Source of the DNA: Lishizhenia tianjinensis
GTDB lineage: Bacteria; Bacteroidota; Bacteroidia; Flavobacteriales_D; Crocinitomicaceae
Length of the DNA: 64,000 nt
Direction of reading: 5' to 3'
NCBI GenBank assembly: GCA_943330745.2
Contig: CALQIX020000012.1
Span: 1 to 64,000, forward strand
The notes beneath the pieces were generated by a model. The model saw only the letters and a list, made by a program, of their open reading frames with translations, was not told the origin of the DNA and did no database searches. Shown piece by piece: positions 38,651-46,138 of this stretch. A program made the position numbers and the translations under genes. Each line of letters begins with the position of its first letter. Position 1 is the stretch's first letter.

Positions 38651-38793
38651 GCCACAAAGGAAATAAATCTTACCTTCCTTCAAAAGAATGTAAAGCTTGT
38701 CAAAGGGAGTTTAGCTGGAGAAAAAAGTGGGAGAAAAATTGGGATGAGGTGAAGTATTGCAGTGAGAAATGCAGAAAGCTCAAAGATGAATAA
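38647..38793 (+). CDS. DUF2256 mini-protein with four-cysteine motif
   Basis: The 48-residue product starts at the ATG overlapping the SDR stop (ATGA). It is Lys/Trp-rich and carries two Cys pairs, CKAC at about residues 15-18 and CSEKC at about 38-42, suggesting a small zinc-binding fold. In between is the sequence FSWRKKWEKNWDEVKYC typical of DUF2256. Function is unknown. The family is often found beside cryptochrome/photolyase genes, as here. It overlaps the next gene by 8 bp. Confidence 0.88.
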   Translation: MSHKGNKSYLPSKECKACQREFSWRKKWEKNWDEVKYCSEKCRKLKDE

Positions 38794-40333
38794 AACCTTT
38801 ACAACGATCAAACTGATTCTGGGTGACCAATTAAATAGCGAGCATCCGTGGTTTGAAAGTGTTGATTCAAATAACTTGTTTGTGATGATGGAAGTGCGCA
38901 GTGAAACAGACTACGTAAAACATCATATTCAAAAAGTAGTGGCCATTTTTGATTCCATGAGAAATTTCGCGAATCAATTGACTGAAAATGGACATCAAGT
39001 GCATTATTTCAGAATTAACGACCCTGACAATGAGCAATCTATAACAAAAAACGTAGCTCTGTTAGTTCAGAAATATAACATTAGTAAGCTACATTACCAA
39101 TTTCCAGATGAGTATCGCGTAGATCAAGAATTGAAATCCCTCTCTGATACAATTGGAATTTCTGTCGGAGCTTTTGATACCTATCATTTTTTGACAACTA
39201 GGAATGAACTTGGGTTACTTTTTGAAGGTAAGAAAACGTATTTGATGGAGACCTTTTACCGTAAAATGCGTGTGAAACATCAAGTCTTAGTAGATTTTGC
39301 GAATCAACCGATTGGTGGGAAATGGAATTTTGATCAAGAAAACAGGAAGAAAGTCCCCAAAAATCACCAGATTTTAACAACGCCTTTACTCGAGAAGAAT
39401 TGCGCTCATTTGTTGGCTGAAATTGAAGAGGCTGGAATTCAAACTATAGGTGAGATAGATTCAAGTTCTTTTTCTTGGACCACAACAAGGCAAGAAGCAT
39501 TATCCTTGATGGATGATTTTGTGGAAATTGCACTACCGTATTTTGGGACCTTACAGGATGCTATGACTGAAAAGCATTGGTATTTGTATCATTCACGTTT
39601 ATCTTTTGCCTTGAATGTTAAGCTGCTTAATCCTTTAGAGGTAATTCATCGCGCTGAAAAGGCTTATTCGGATTTCCCTAATCGGTATGAATTAAATCAA
39701 ATTGAAGGATTCATTCGACAGATTCTCGGTTGGCGCGAATACATGCGTGGAATTTATTGGGCAAAAATGCCGGATTATGCAACATTGAATTTTTTTAATC
39801 ATCAAAATCCACTGCCAAATTGGTTCTGGACAGGTGAAACGAAAATGAATTGTTTGAAACATGCAATCAAACAATCACTTGAACAAGCTTATGCCCACCA
39901 CATTCAACGATTGATGATCACAGGAAATTTTGCTTTACTTGCTGGTATTCATCCCGATGAGGTTGATCAATGGTATCTTGGGATTTATATTGATGCCTTC
40001 GAGTGGGTGGAGATTACAAATACTCGTGGAATGAGTCAATTTGCTGACGGCGGTATTGTCGGTTCCAAACCATATGTGAGTTCGGCAAGTTATATCGATA
40101 AAATGAGCGATTATTGCCAAAATTGCCATTACAAGAAAGACTTGAAAATTGGTCAAGGGGCTTGTCCGTTTAATTCTTTGTATTGGAATTTCTATGACGC
40201 CCACCAAGAAAAATTGAAATCTAATCCAAGACTAGGAATGATGCTCAATGTTTGGAAAAAGATGAATCCAAATCAGAAAACGGAAATATTACAACAAGCG
40301 TCTTATTATCTGGATAACATTGAAACATTATGA
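38786..40333 (+). CDS. Iron-sulfur photolyase/cryptochrome (FeS-BCP, PhrB-like)
   Basis: The start is taken as ATG 38786 (MNKTFTTIKLILGDQLN), which overlaps DUF2256 by 8 bp; an upstream in-frame ATG at 38762 would overlap more. The 515-residue protein begins with the LILGDQLN of photolyase-related proteins. It contains the FAD-binding half with GFIRQILGWREYMRGIYW and LMITGNFALLAGIHPDEV. Four Cys that hold the [4Fe-4S] cluster in Agrobacterium PhrB are present: one in MNCLKHAIKQ and three in YCQNCHYKKD and QGACPFN. Relatives repair (6-4) photoproducts with blue light or act as photoreceptors, and which applies here is unknown. It overlaps the DASH gene by 4 bp. Confidence 0.93.
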   Translation: MNKTFTTIKLILGDQLNSEHPWFESVDSNNLFVMMEVRSETDYVKHHIQKVVAIFDSMRNFANQLTENGHQVHYFRINDPDNEQSITKNVALLVQKYNISKLHYQFPDEYRVDQELKSLSDTIGISVGAFDTYHFLTTRNELGLLFEGKKTYLMETFYRKMRVKHQVLVDFANQPIGGKWNFDQENRKKVPKNHQILTTPLLEKNCAHLLAEIEEAGIQTIGEIDSSSFSWTTTRQEALSLMDDFVEIALPYFGTLQDAMTEKHWYLYHSRLSFALNVKLLNPLEVIHRAEKAYSDFPNRYELNQIEGFIRQILGWREYMRGIYWAKMPDYATLNFFNHQNPLPNWFWTGETKMNCLKHAIKQSLEQAYAHHIQRLMITGNFALLAGIHPDEVDQWYLGIYIDAFEWVEITNTRGMSQFADGGIVGSKPYVSSASYIDKMSDYCQNCHYKKDLKIGQGACPFNSLYWNFYDAHQEKLKSNPRLGMMLNVWKKMNPNQKTEILQQASYYLDNIETL

Positions 40334-41619
40334 AGAAAATTGGCATCATTCTATTCACCTCAGATTTAAGACTTCACGATAACATAACCTTGCATCAGGC
40401 GATTAAAGAAAATGATTTGGTGATTCCTCTTTTCTGTTGGGATATAGAATACATGAATCAGGGACAGTTGGGATTTCCTCGACTCGGAACCATTCGAAAA
40501 GGATTTTTACATAAAATCCTACAAGACTTACACGGTCAATTAAAACAAATTGGAGGTTATTTATTGGTGAAAAAAGGAAACCCGATTGATGTAATAACTG
40601 AGATTATCGGTGAGTTTTTCATTCATAAAGTGTATACTAAAAAACAGGTGGGAATTGAAGAAAAAAGACAAAATGATAGCATAAAAAAATTATTACTCAC
40701 AAAAGGAGTTGATTTTGAGGAATACAGCACAAGCACCGTTTTTCATCCTTCTGATATGCCCTTTTCGATTTCAACCATACCCGAGGTATTCACTAAGTTT
40801 CGAAAAATTGTGGAGAAGGAAGTCGAAGTGCGCGAACTAATTCCAACTCCTACGAAAATTAACTGTCCGGTATTACCAAAAAATTGGATTGAATCGATTG
40901 ATGCAGAAAACGTTATTTCTGACGGAAAAAGTCATTCCTTGCCTGAAATGGGGGGTGAGACAAGCGCTTTACATCATCTTAATTGGTATCTTTTTGAGAA
41001 ACAATCAATTCTTCATTATAAAGAAACGCGAAACGAACTTTTTGGACTTGAATTTTCCTCTAAACTTTCACCTTGGCTAGCCTTAGGTTGTTTATCGCCT
41101 AAATTCATTTACCATGAAGTAAAGCGTTTTGAAAATGCATTTTTAGCCAATGACTCAACCTATTGGTTAATATTTGAATTGATTTGGCGTGATTTTTTTC
41201 GGTTTTCATTTAAAAAGCATCCAATTGAATATTATCAATTACATGGAATTCTAGGACGTTCGGAGCGAAAAGAAAATCGAGATATTGGAATTATAGAATC
41301 TTGGATTGAAGGAAAAATAGAAAATAATTTTGTGAATGCCGCCATGCATGAGTTAAAATCTACAGGTTGGATGTCGAATCGCATGCGACAAATCGTAGCG
41401 AGTTATTTTATTTACGATTTAGACCAAGATTGGCGAGTGGGTGCGGCTTACTTTGAGTCACAGTTGATAGATTATGATGTTTCTTCTAATTGGGGGAATT
41501 GGGCATACATTGCAGGAGTGGGAAATGATCCTCGCGCAGGCCGAAAATTCAATACAGACAAACAGGAAGAACAATATGATAGAGATAAACGTTATCAAAA
41601 CACATGGAACATAAACTAA
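40330..41619 (+). CDS. DASH-family cryptochrome
   Basis: The 429-residue flavoprotein has an N-terminal photolyase alpha/beta domain (IILFTSDLRLHDNITL, then TSTVFHPSDMPF and VFTKFRKIVE). The C-terminal FAD domain contains LSPWLALGCLSPKFIYHEV, YWLIFELIWRDFFRF, STGWMSNRMRQIVASYF and SNWGNWAYIAGVGNDPR. HPSDMPF, the WLIFELIWRDFFRF segment and GVGNDPR identify the DASH group. DASH proteins repair cyclobutane dimers in single-stranded DNA and may bind RNA or act in signalling. It overlaps both neighbours, so it is translated with the FeS-BCP gene. Confidence 0.93.
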   Translation: MKKIGIILFTSDLRLHDNITLHQAIKENDLVIPLFCWDIEYMNQGQLGFPRLGTIRKGFLHKILQDLHGQLKQIGGYLLVKKGNPIDVITEIIGEFFIHKVYTKKQVGIEEKRQNDSIKKLLLTKGVDFEEYSTSTVFHPSDMPFSISTIPEVFTKFRKIVEKEVEVRELIPTPTKINCPVLPKNWIESIDAENVISDGKSHSLPEMGGETSALHHLNWYLFEKQSILHYKETRNELFGLEFSSKLSPWLALGCLSPKFIYHEVKRFENAFLANDSTYWLIFELIWRDFFRFSFKKHPIEYYQLHGILGRSERKENRDIGIIESWIEGKIENNFVNAAMHELKSTGWMSNRMRQIVASYFIYDLDQDWRVGAAYFESQLIDYDVSSNWGNWAYIAGVGNDPRAGRKFNTDKQEEQYDRDKRYQNTWNIN

Positions 41620-41954
41620 TTTGTCATTACAGCGATTTGCCTTCACCCATGGCTTATGTGGAAGAGAAAAAGCCAGAAGCGAAAATGCTTTCGGCGAGTG
41701 ACATTGATCGAATCATTGAAATGGCCTGGGAAGACCGTACTTCTTTTGATGCCATAAAACATCAGTTTGGATTGAATGAACAAGCTGTTCGAAATTTGAT
41801 GAAAAAAGAACTGAAATTTAGTAGCTATCGTTTGTGGCGCGAGCGCGTCGAATGTTCAAATACGAAACATAGCAAATCGCGTGTTGCTGATATCAATCGA
41901 TTTAAATGTTCTCGTCAGCGCTCTATTTCAAATAATAAAATCGGTAAGCGATGA
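41604..41954 (+). CDS. DUF2805/TIGR03643 family protein
   Basis: The 116-residue product contains the conserved core LSASDIDRIIEMAWEDRTSF-like text at about residues 29-49, then DAIKHQFGLNEQAVRNLMKK and YRLWRERV, a helical pattern resembling a helix-turn-helix. The C-terminus is basic. ATG 41604 overlaps the DASH gene by 16 bp; a later ATG at 41649 (MAYVEEKK) would shorten the protein to 101 residues and is equally plausible. Function is unknown. Its place in a photolyase cassette is known for the family. The stop overlaps the flavin reductase start by 4 bp. Confidence 0.85.
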   Translation: MEHKLICHYSDLPSPMAYVEEKKPEAKMLSASDIDRIIEMAWEDRTSFDAIKHQFGLNEQAVRNLMKKELKFSSYRLWRERVECSNTKHSKSRVADINRFKCSRQRSISNNKIGKR

Positions 41955-42568
41955 TTGGTATATCGAAAGAAAACTTCTCCAATTGGAACAAAATACCTAA
42001 AATAAATCTCATCAATAGTTGCATGGGATATAAGTCTGCCAATCTAATTGGAACTCAATCAAAGGACGGATCAACAAACTTAGCCATTTTTTCAAGTGTC
42101 ACTCATTTAGGAAGTGATCCCGCATTGTTAGGTTTTATTGTAAGGCCAACTACAGTGCCGCGACATACATATGCAAATATCAAAGAAACTGAATACTTCA
42201 CTGTTAATTCCATAACTGAAACTATGATAGAAGAAGCTCATCATACTTCGGCGAATTATGCAAAAGAAATTTCCGAATTTGATAAAGCAGGTTTGTCCAA
42301 GGAATACCTCGATACTATTGCAGTTCCCTTTGTTGGAGAAAGTCCGCTGAAATTACTCTGTAAATATGTCAACGAGTATGAAATAAAGGAAAATGGAACA
42401 ATTCAAATTATTGCTTCAATTGAAAAAATATATGTTGATGAATTATTGTTGCAAGACGATGGATTTATTCAATTAGACTTAGGGAAAGTAGTTTCAATTA
42501 ATGGATTAGATGGCTATTCAGTATCTCAATTAGTGAAACGACTCCCTTATGCCAGACCAATTCTTTGA
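41951..42568 (+). CDS. Flavin reductase-like FMN-binding protein
   Basis: The 205-residue protein matches the flavin reductase/split-barrel family: SCMGYKSANLIGTQSKDGS at about residues 24-42, LAIFSSVTHLGSDPALLGFI at about 45-64, VPRHTYANIKET and YFTVNSIT. Members bind FMN and reduce flavin with NAD(P)H or act on other substrates. In this cassette it could keep photolyase/cryptochrome flavins reduced, but that is inference. It starts within the stop of the DUF2805 gene (ATGA). Confidence 0.88.
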   Translation: MIGISKENFSNWNKIPKINLINSCMGYKSANLIGTQSKDGSTNLAIFSSVTHLGSDPALLGFIVRPTTVPRHTYANIKETEYFTVNSITETMIEEAHHTSANYAKEISEFDKAGLSKEYLDTIAVPFVGESPLKLLCKYVNEYEIKENGTIQIIASIEKIYVDELLLQDDGFIQLDLGKVVSINGLDGYSVSQLVKRLPYARPIL

Positions 42569-42610
42569 TGATTTGAATTTGTCTATTTATGAATCTCATT
42601 GTTACGAATT

Positions 42611-43354
42611 ATGAAAATTGAAATTTGGAGTGATATTGTTTGTCCATTTTGCTATTTAGGAAAAAAGAAATTGGAACGGGCCATCGAAAAAGTTGGTTTG
42701 ATTGATGATGCTGAAGTTATTTGGCATAGCTATCAATTGGATCCTGATTTTCCGATAGGCATTTCAGTTCCTTCTACTCAATATTTGTCAGAAAAAAAAG
42801 GATATCCATTAAATCAAATTCAAGCTATTCAACATCAATTGAGGGAGCAAGCATTGGATTATGGGTTTGATTTTAACTTTGATACGGCTCTTTCGTTTAA
42901 TACAGGTAAGGTACATCAATTGTTGCATTGGGGTAACCAATTTGGAAAAACGAATGAATTGAAAGAAGTGTTCCTGAAAGCGTATTTTACAGATGGAATT
43001 GATTTGAGTATCAATCAGAATATAGCTCAATTAGTCATAAAAGTAGGGTTAGATGAAAACGAAGCATTGCTAATATTATCTAGCGAAAAATACAAGGATG
43101 AGGTTGAAGCCGATTATTATGCCGCCAGTCAAATAGGGGTGAGAGGAGTTCCATTTTTTCTGATTAATAATCAAACGGCTATTTCAGGAGCTCAGCCAGA
43201 TCAAGTATTTGAACAAGTATTGCAAACTGAAATGATTAAATCAGGTATTTCCGTTAAAACTTCTACAGATGGAACGTGTTCAATAGATGGCTGTAAATTA
43301 GTTGACGTACCATTTTTTTCTCAACCAAAAAGCCAGACGAACCATCAAAATTAA
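42611..43354 (+). CDS. FrnE-like DsbA-family oxidoreductase
   Basis: The start is ATG 42611 (MKIEIWSDIVCPFCYLGKK); an in-frame ATG at 42599 adds only four residues. The 247-residue protein has a thioredoxin-fold active site CPFC at about residues 11-14, a helical insertion (about 60-150) and the cis-Pro region GVRGVPFFLINNQ at about 177-189. It lacks a signal peptide, so it should be cytoplasmic. FrnE of Deinococcus is a stress-linked disulfide isomerase. A C-terminal Cys pair (TCSIDGC) fits FrnE. The last 19 codons overlap the 3' end of the convergent acr3 gene. Confidence 0.9.
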   Translation: MKIEIWSDIVCPFCYLGKKKLERAIEKVGLIDDAEVIWHSYQLDPDFPIGISVPSTQYLSEKKGYPLNQIQAIQHQLREQALDYGFDFNFDTALSFNTGKVHQLLHWGNQFGKTNELKEVFLKAYFTDGIDLSINQNIAQLVIKVGLDENEALLILSSEKYKDEVEADYYAASQIGVRGVPFFLINNQTAISGAQPDQVFEQVLQTEMIKSGISVKTSTDGTCSIDGCKLVDVPFFSQPKSQTNHQN

Positions 43355-44335
43355 AGCGGGTACCTCTACTAATGGACCTATTACACCCACAAAGGCTTGT
43401 CCACTGTTGATACCAAAAACTCCAATGGATACGGCTATGGCTAATTCGAAATTATTTCCTGATGCAGTGAAAGAAAGAGCCACATTTTCTGCGTAATCCG
43501 CACCTGATTTTTTTGCTAAGTAAAACATTAGGATAAACATTATTGCGAAGAAAATCACCAATGGAATTGCAACCTGAATTACGTCAATAGGGATAGAAAC
43601 AATCATTGCTCCTTTCAAACTGAACATAATTATAATGGTAAAAAGTAAAGCAATTAATGTTATGGGAGAAATTGTCGGAATAAATTTTCGATTTAGCCAA
43701 TCAATACCCTTTGTTTTAATTATTATAAATCGAGAGGATACAGCGAGTAAAAATGGAATTCCTAAGTAAATTCCAACGGTTAGCGCGATATCAGAAAATG
43801 CGATATCAAAAACTTGTGATTCAAATCCGAATAAAGGCAACATGATTTTCAAATAGAAATAGGCGTAAGAACTGAAGAATAAAACTTGCAGTAAACTATT
43901 AATTCCAACAAGTCCAGCTACCAATTCGCGATTGCCTTGTGCTAATTCATTCCAAACCACAACCATGGCAATGCAAGGAGCCAAACCTATGATAATCAAA
44001 CCGGTCATATAGGTAGGATTATCTTTTAAAAAAGTAATAGCCAAAAGAAACATCAGAAAAGGTCCAAAAATCCAAGTGATAAAAAAAGACAGTGAAAGAA
44101 GTTTCGGTTTTTTTAGAATGGAATGAAGTTTTGTGAAATCAACTTTAACCAATGGTGGATACATCATTACGATTAAACCAACGGCCAAAGGGATATTGGT
44201 TGTATTGTAGGTCAATTTGTCCATGAAAGTAGATACTGCTGGAGTAAAGTACCCCAGTAAAACTCCTACAGCCATTGCAAGGAAAATCCATAAAGTAAGA
44301 AATCGATCTAAGAAACCTAAACGCTTTGCTTTCAT
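43298..44335 (-). CDS. acr3: Arsenite efflux transporter Acr3
   Basis: Acr3 exports As(OH)3/arsenite, driven by the proton gradient. The 345-residue protein is almost wholly hydrophobic with about 10 membrane segments. The conserved Cys lies in IIGLAPCIAMVVVWNELAQG at about residue 115, and FTASGNNFELAIAVSIGVFG is the second signature near 290-310. It is last in the ars operon, 6 bp after arsC. It overlaps frnE tail to tail by 57 bp. Confidence 0.95.
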   Translation of the reverse strand: MKAKRLGFLDRFLTLWIFLAMAVGVLLGYFTPAVSTFMDKLTYNTTNIPLAVGLIVMMYPPLVKVDFTKLHSILKKPKLLSLSFFITWIFGPFLMFLLAITFLKDNPTYMTGLIIIGLAPCIAMVVVWNELAQGNRELVAGLVGINSLLQVLFFSSYAYFYLKIMLPLFGFESQVFDIAFSDIALTVGIYLGIPFLLAVSSRFIIIKTKGIDWLNRKFIPTISPITLIALLFTIIIMFSLKGAMIVSIPIDVIQVAIPLVIFFAIMFILMFYLAKKSGADYAENVALSFTASGNNFELAIAVSIGVFGINSGQAFVGVIGPLVEVPALILMVRLAFWLRKKWYVN

Positions 44336-44341
44336 ATTACA

Positions 44342-44953
44342 TTAGTTCACGTTAGAAAATACATATAGACATTCAAGAGCAATTTGGTTCGCTCTTTCTA
44401 GATATTTTTCTACTTCTAATGGAGTTCCATCAAACTCTTTGGGATCATCATAGGTTGTTGAAATGCGCAGCGCAGCCTCGGGAATAAATGGACAATTCGT
44501 TTCGGCATCAGAACAAACCATGATAGCGGCAAAATCCTGTGTTGGATTCCTTGAATCATTAAAAAGCTTGGAGAAACAAAGCAGATTATCATTTTCCCCA
44601 TAATTTATCTCATACAATGGATTAGTTGAATCTGAGCTCCTATGTGTCTCAAATCCTTGATTTTGTAGTGCATTGATAGCATTCGGATGACATCGTGTAA
44701 CTTCCATTCCTCCTGAGTATGTTGTGCAATTATCAATACCGTAGAAACTCGCGGCAGTCTGTGCCCAAATCTGACCAAAAAAACTTCTTCTTGCGTTGTG
44801 CGTGCAGATATAAACTAAGGAAATAGGCTTGTTCGAGTCTTTTCTTTGCTGAATGTAAGCAGTTATTTTCTCTAATATTTCCTTTCTTTTTTCAGGGATT
44901 GAATCAAATTGAGTTATTAAGGATTCGCACAAGGAATTAATTTTATTATTCAT
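44342..44953 (-). CDS. arsC: Arsenate reductase, low-molecular-weight phosphatase type
   Basis: It reduces arsenate to arsenite for Acr3. The 203-residue protein carries the phosphatase loop CTHNARRS at about residues 50-57. A later pair of cysteines, C-x6-C in CSDAETNC near 147-154, matches the redox pair of thioredoxin-coupled ArsC enzymes. FDGTP-like text (EFDGTPLEVEKYLE) is near the end. An N-terminal extension of about 45 residues is seen in Bacteroidota members. It lies between the DUF6428 gene and acr3. Confidence 0.9.
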   Translation of the reverse strand: MNNKINSLCESLITQFDSIPEKRKEILEKITAYIQQRKDSNKPISLVYICTHNARRSFFGQIWAQTAASFYGIDNCTTYSGGMEVTRCHPNAINALQNQGFETHRSSDSTNPLYEINYGENDNLLCFSKLFNDSRNPTQDFAAIMVCSDAETNCPFIPEAALRISTTYDDPKEFDGTPLEVEKYLERANQIALECLYVFSNVN

Positions 44954-44962
44954 AGCATTATT

Positions 44963-45433
44963 TTAACAACATCCGCTTTTTGGATCGCAACAACTATTTT
45001 TAGTTTGTAATTCCGAGAGATTCACTTTTTGTTTTTGGGAGGGAATGCCGCATGCATCTTCTGCTAAACAAGCCGTTTGCTTATTCGTTAGCAAGAATGT
45101 AATCCCATTAAATTCTAGGCCGTATTTTCCAATGGTTTCACTTTGATATTCTACTTCAATTTCAGTATCTCGTAAATGCAAGGCTTTCTCTGCCAATTCA
45201 ACAATCGATTTTAGTTTCTGTGGTGCTATGCGATGATCAAAATCATCTGCTTCCCACAATTGAAAATTTATTACCTGCTCTTCCCGAATCTTGCCACCGC
45301 AATCGATGTAATTTTTTTTGGTTACCCCAACTTCTGTTACATGAAAGTGAATGGGTACAAGCTTTCCATTGGGTAACTGAAATCTAATAGCATTGATGTC
45401 GGTTAAAATTTCTTTAAATTGGTGTAGTTTCAT
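44963..45433 (-). CDS. DUF6428 family protein of the ars operon
   Basis: The 156-residue product has the family pattern: LPNGKLVPIHFHVTEVG at about residues 20-36, KKNYIDCGGKIREEQVINFQ and LWEADDFDHRIAPQKL. It ends in SCCDPKSGCC, a thiol-rich tail that could bind arsenite. The function of the family is unknown. Its position between arsR and arsC is seen repeatedly in Bacteroidota. It starts 21 bp after arsR. Confidence 0.88.
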   Translation of the reverse strand: MKLHQFKEILTDINAIRFQLPNGKLVPIHFHVTEVGVTKKNYIDCGGKIREEQVINFQLWEADDFDHRIAPQKLKSIVELAEKALHLRDTEIEVEYQSETIGKYGLEFNGITFLLTNKQTACLAEDACGIPSQKQKVNLSELQTKNSCCDPKSGCC

Positions 45434-45454
45434 GATTTTTTGTTTTAATTGTTA

Positions 45455-45784
45455 TTAACAGCATTGATCTTCAGGGTGGAAATTCGATAAAATTGAATTG
45501 AAAAAGCTTACTAAATCTTTGATAACTTTTGGATTTATGCAATAACAGATCGCTTTTCCTTCAATTGTCCCTTGAATGATTCCAGCGTTTTTTAACTCTT
45601 TTAAATGTTGAGAAATTGTTGGTTGTGCAAGGGGTAATTCGTTAACAATATCATTGCAAATACATTCTTTTTGATTGAGTAAAAATTGGACGATAGCTAT
45701 TCTGGCTGGATGACCTAGCGCTTTTAATCGATTGGCTGTTTCAATCTGAATTTCTGTATAGCTACTTGTTTTTGATACGCCCAT
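45455..45784 (-). CDS. arsR: ArsR-family metalloregulator
   Basis: The 109-residue repressor has the winged helix-turn-helix core: ANRLKALGHPARIAIVQFLL, the sensor-type segment KECICNDIV (Cys at 41 and 43) and PLAQPTISQHLKELKNAGII. The C-terminus ends DQCC, giving extra thiols. ArsR proteins leave DNA on binding As(III) and so induce the operon. It is the first gene of the minus-strand ars operon, and a palindrome lies directly before its ATG. Confidence 0.95.
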   Translation of the reverse strand: MGVSKTSSYTEIQIETANRLKALGHPARIAIVQFLLNQKECICNDIVNELPLAQPTISQHLKELKNAGIIQGTIEGKAICYCINPKVIKDLVSFFNSILSNFHPEDQCC

Positions 45785-45790
45785 TTGTAT

Positions 45791-45818
45791 TTATATATTG
45801 CAATATTACGATATATTA
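45791..45818. promoter_or_regulatory. Palindromic operator for ArsR
   Basis: TTATATATTGCAAT (45791-45804) and ATTACGATATATTA (45805-45818) form an imperfect inverted repeat (11 of 14 positions) centred 7-34 bp before the arsR ATG. It matches the AT-rich dyad operators of the ArsR/SmtB family. Autoregulation of arsR is the expected reading. Confidence 0.65.
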
Positions 45819-45853
45819 TTTAATTATAGATAACCGTAAATGAAAAAAAGTTG

Positions 45854-45861
45854 TATTTTTG
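45854..45861 (+). promoter_or_regulatory. Candidate -7 element for the cobalamin riboswitch transcript
   Basis: TATTTTTG fits TAnnTTTG and lies just before the riboswitch fold begins near 45868. No good TTG is seen at -33. Transcription would run away from the divergent arsR gene. Confidence 0.5.
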
Positions 45862-45867
45862 TCACGT

Positions 45868-46080
45868 TCTTTGGTTTCCATTGAGTTGGAATTAATAAGG
45901 AATCCGGTGTAAATCCGGAGCTGTATCTGCAGCTGTAAGCACTGTAAGCGGTTGATAACCACTGTGAAAACGGGAAGGTAACTAGCGTTGGTGTGAGCCA
46001 GAAGACTTGCCAATGAGCGGAGAGAAGACTTCAGATTAAAGTCGGACTCGGTTGTGGGAGTGTTGCACCCATGCCTTGCC
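45868..46080 (+). ncRNA. Cobalamin (B12) riboswitch
   Basis: The core shows the class hallmarks. GGAATCCGGTGTAAATCCGG (45899-45918) is the conserved pseudoknot-side hairpin, GCTGT and CTGTAAGC lie in the core, CACTGTGAAAACGGGAAGG follows, and the B12 box AGCCAGAAGACTTGCC is at 45996-46011. After the box, a GC-rich stretch and CCCTCTTTTTTC near 46077-46090 may form the expression platform, either a terminator or an RBS-masking stem. It would switch off the downstream beta-propeller gene when adenosyl- or methylcobalamin is plentiful. Confidence 0.93.
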
Positions 46081-46138
46081 CTCTTTTTTCTTCTTCATGT
46101 TTTTTTAGTTTATTTATTAACCGTTTAAAACAGAACGA

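Noticed and set aside
37976-45784. Possible genomic island carrying the photolyase and arsenic genes
   Set aside because: No integrase, transposase, direct repeats or tRNA insertion site is visible, and base composition looks similar to the flanks by eye.
45816-46013. Minus-strand ORF of 65 codons over the riboswitch
   Set aside because: It covers conserved riboswitch core and B12 box on the other strand and resembles no protein.
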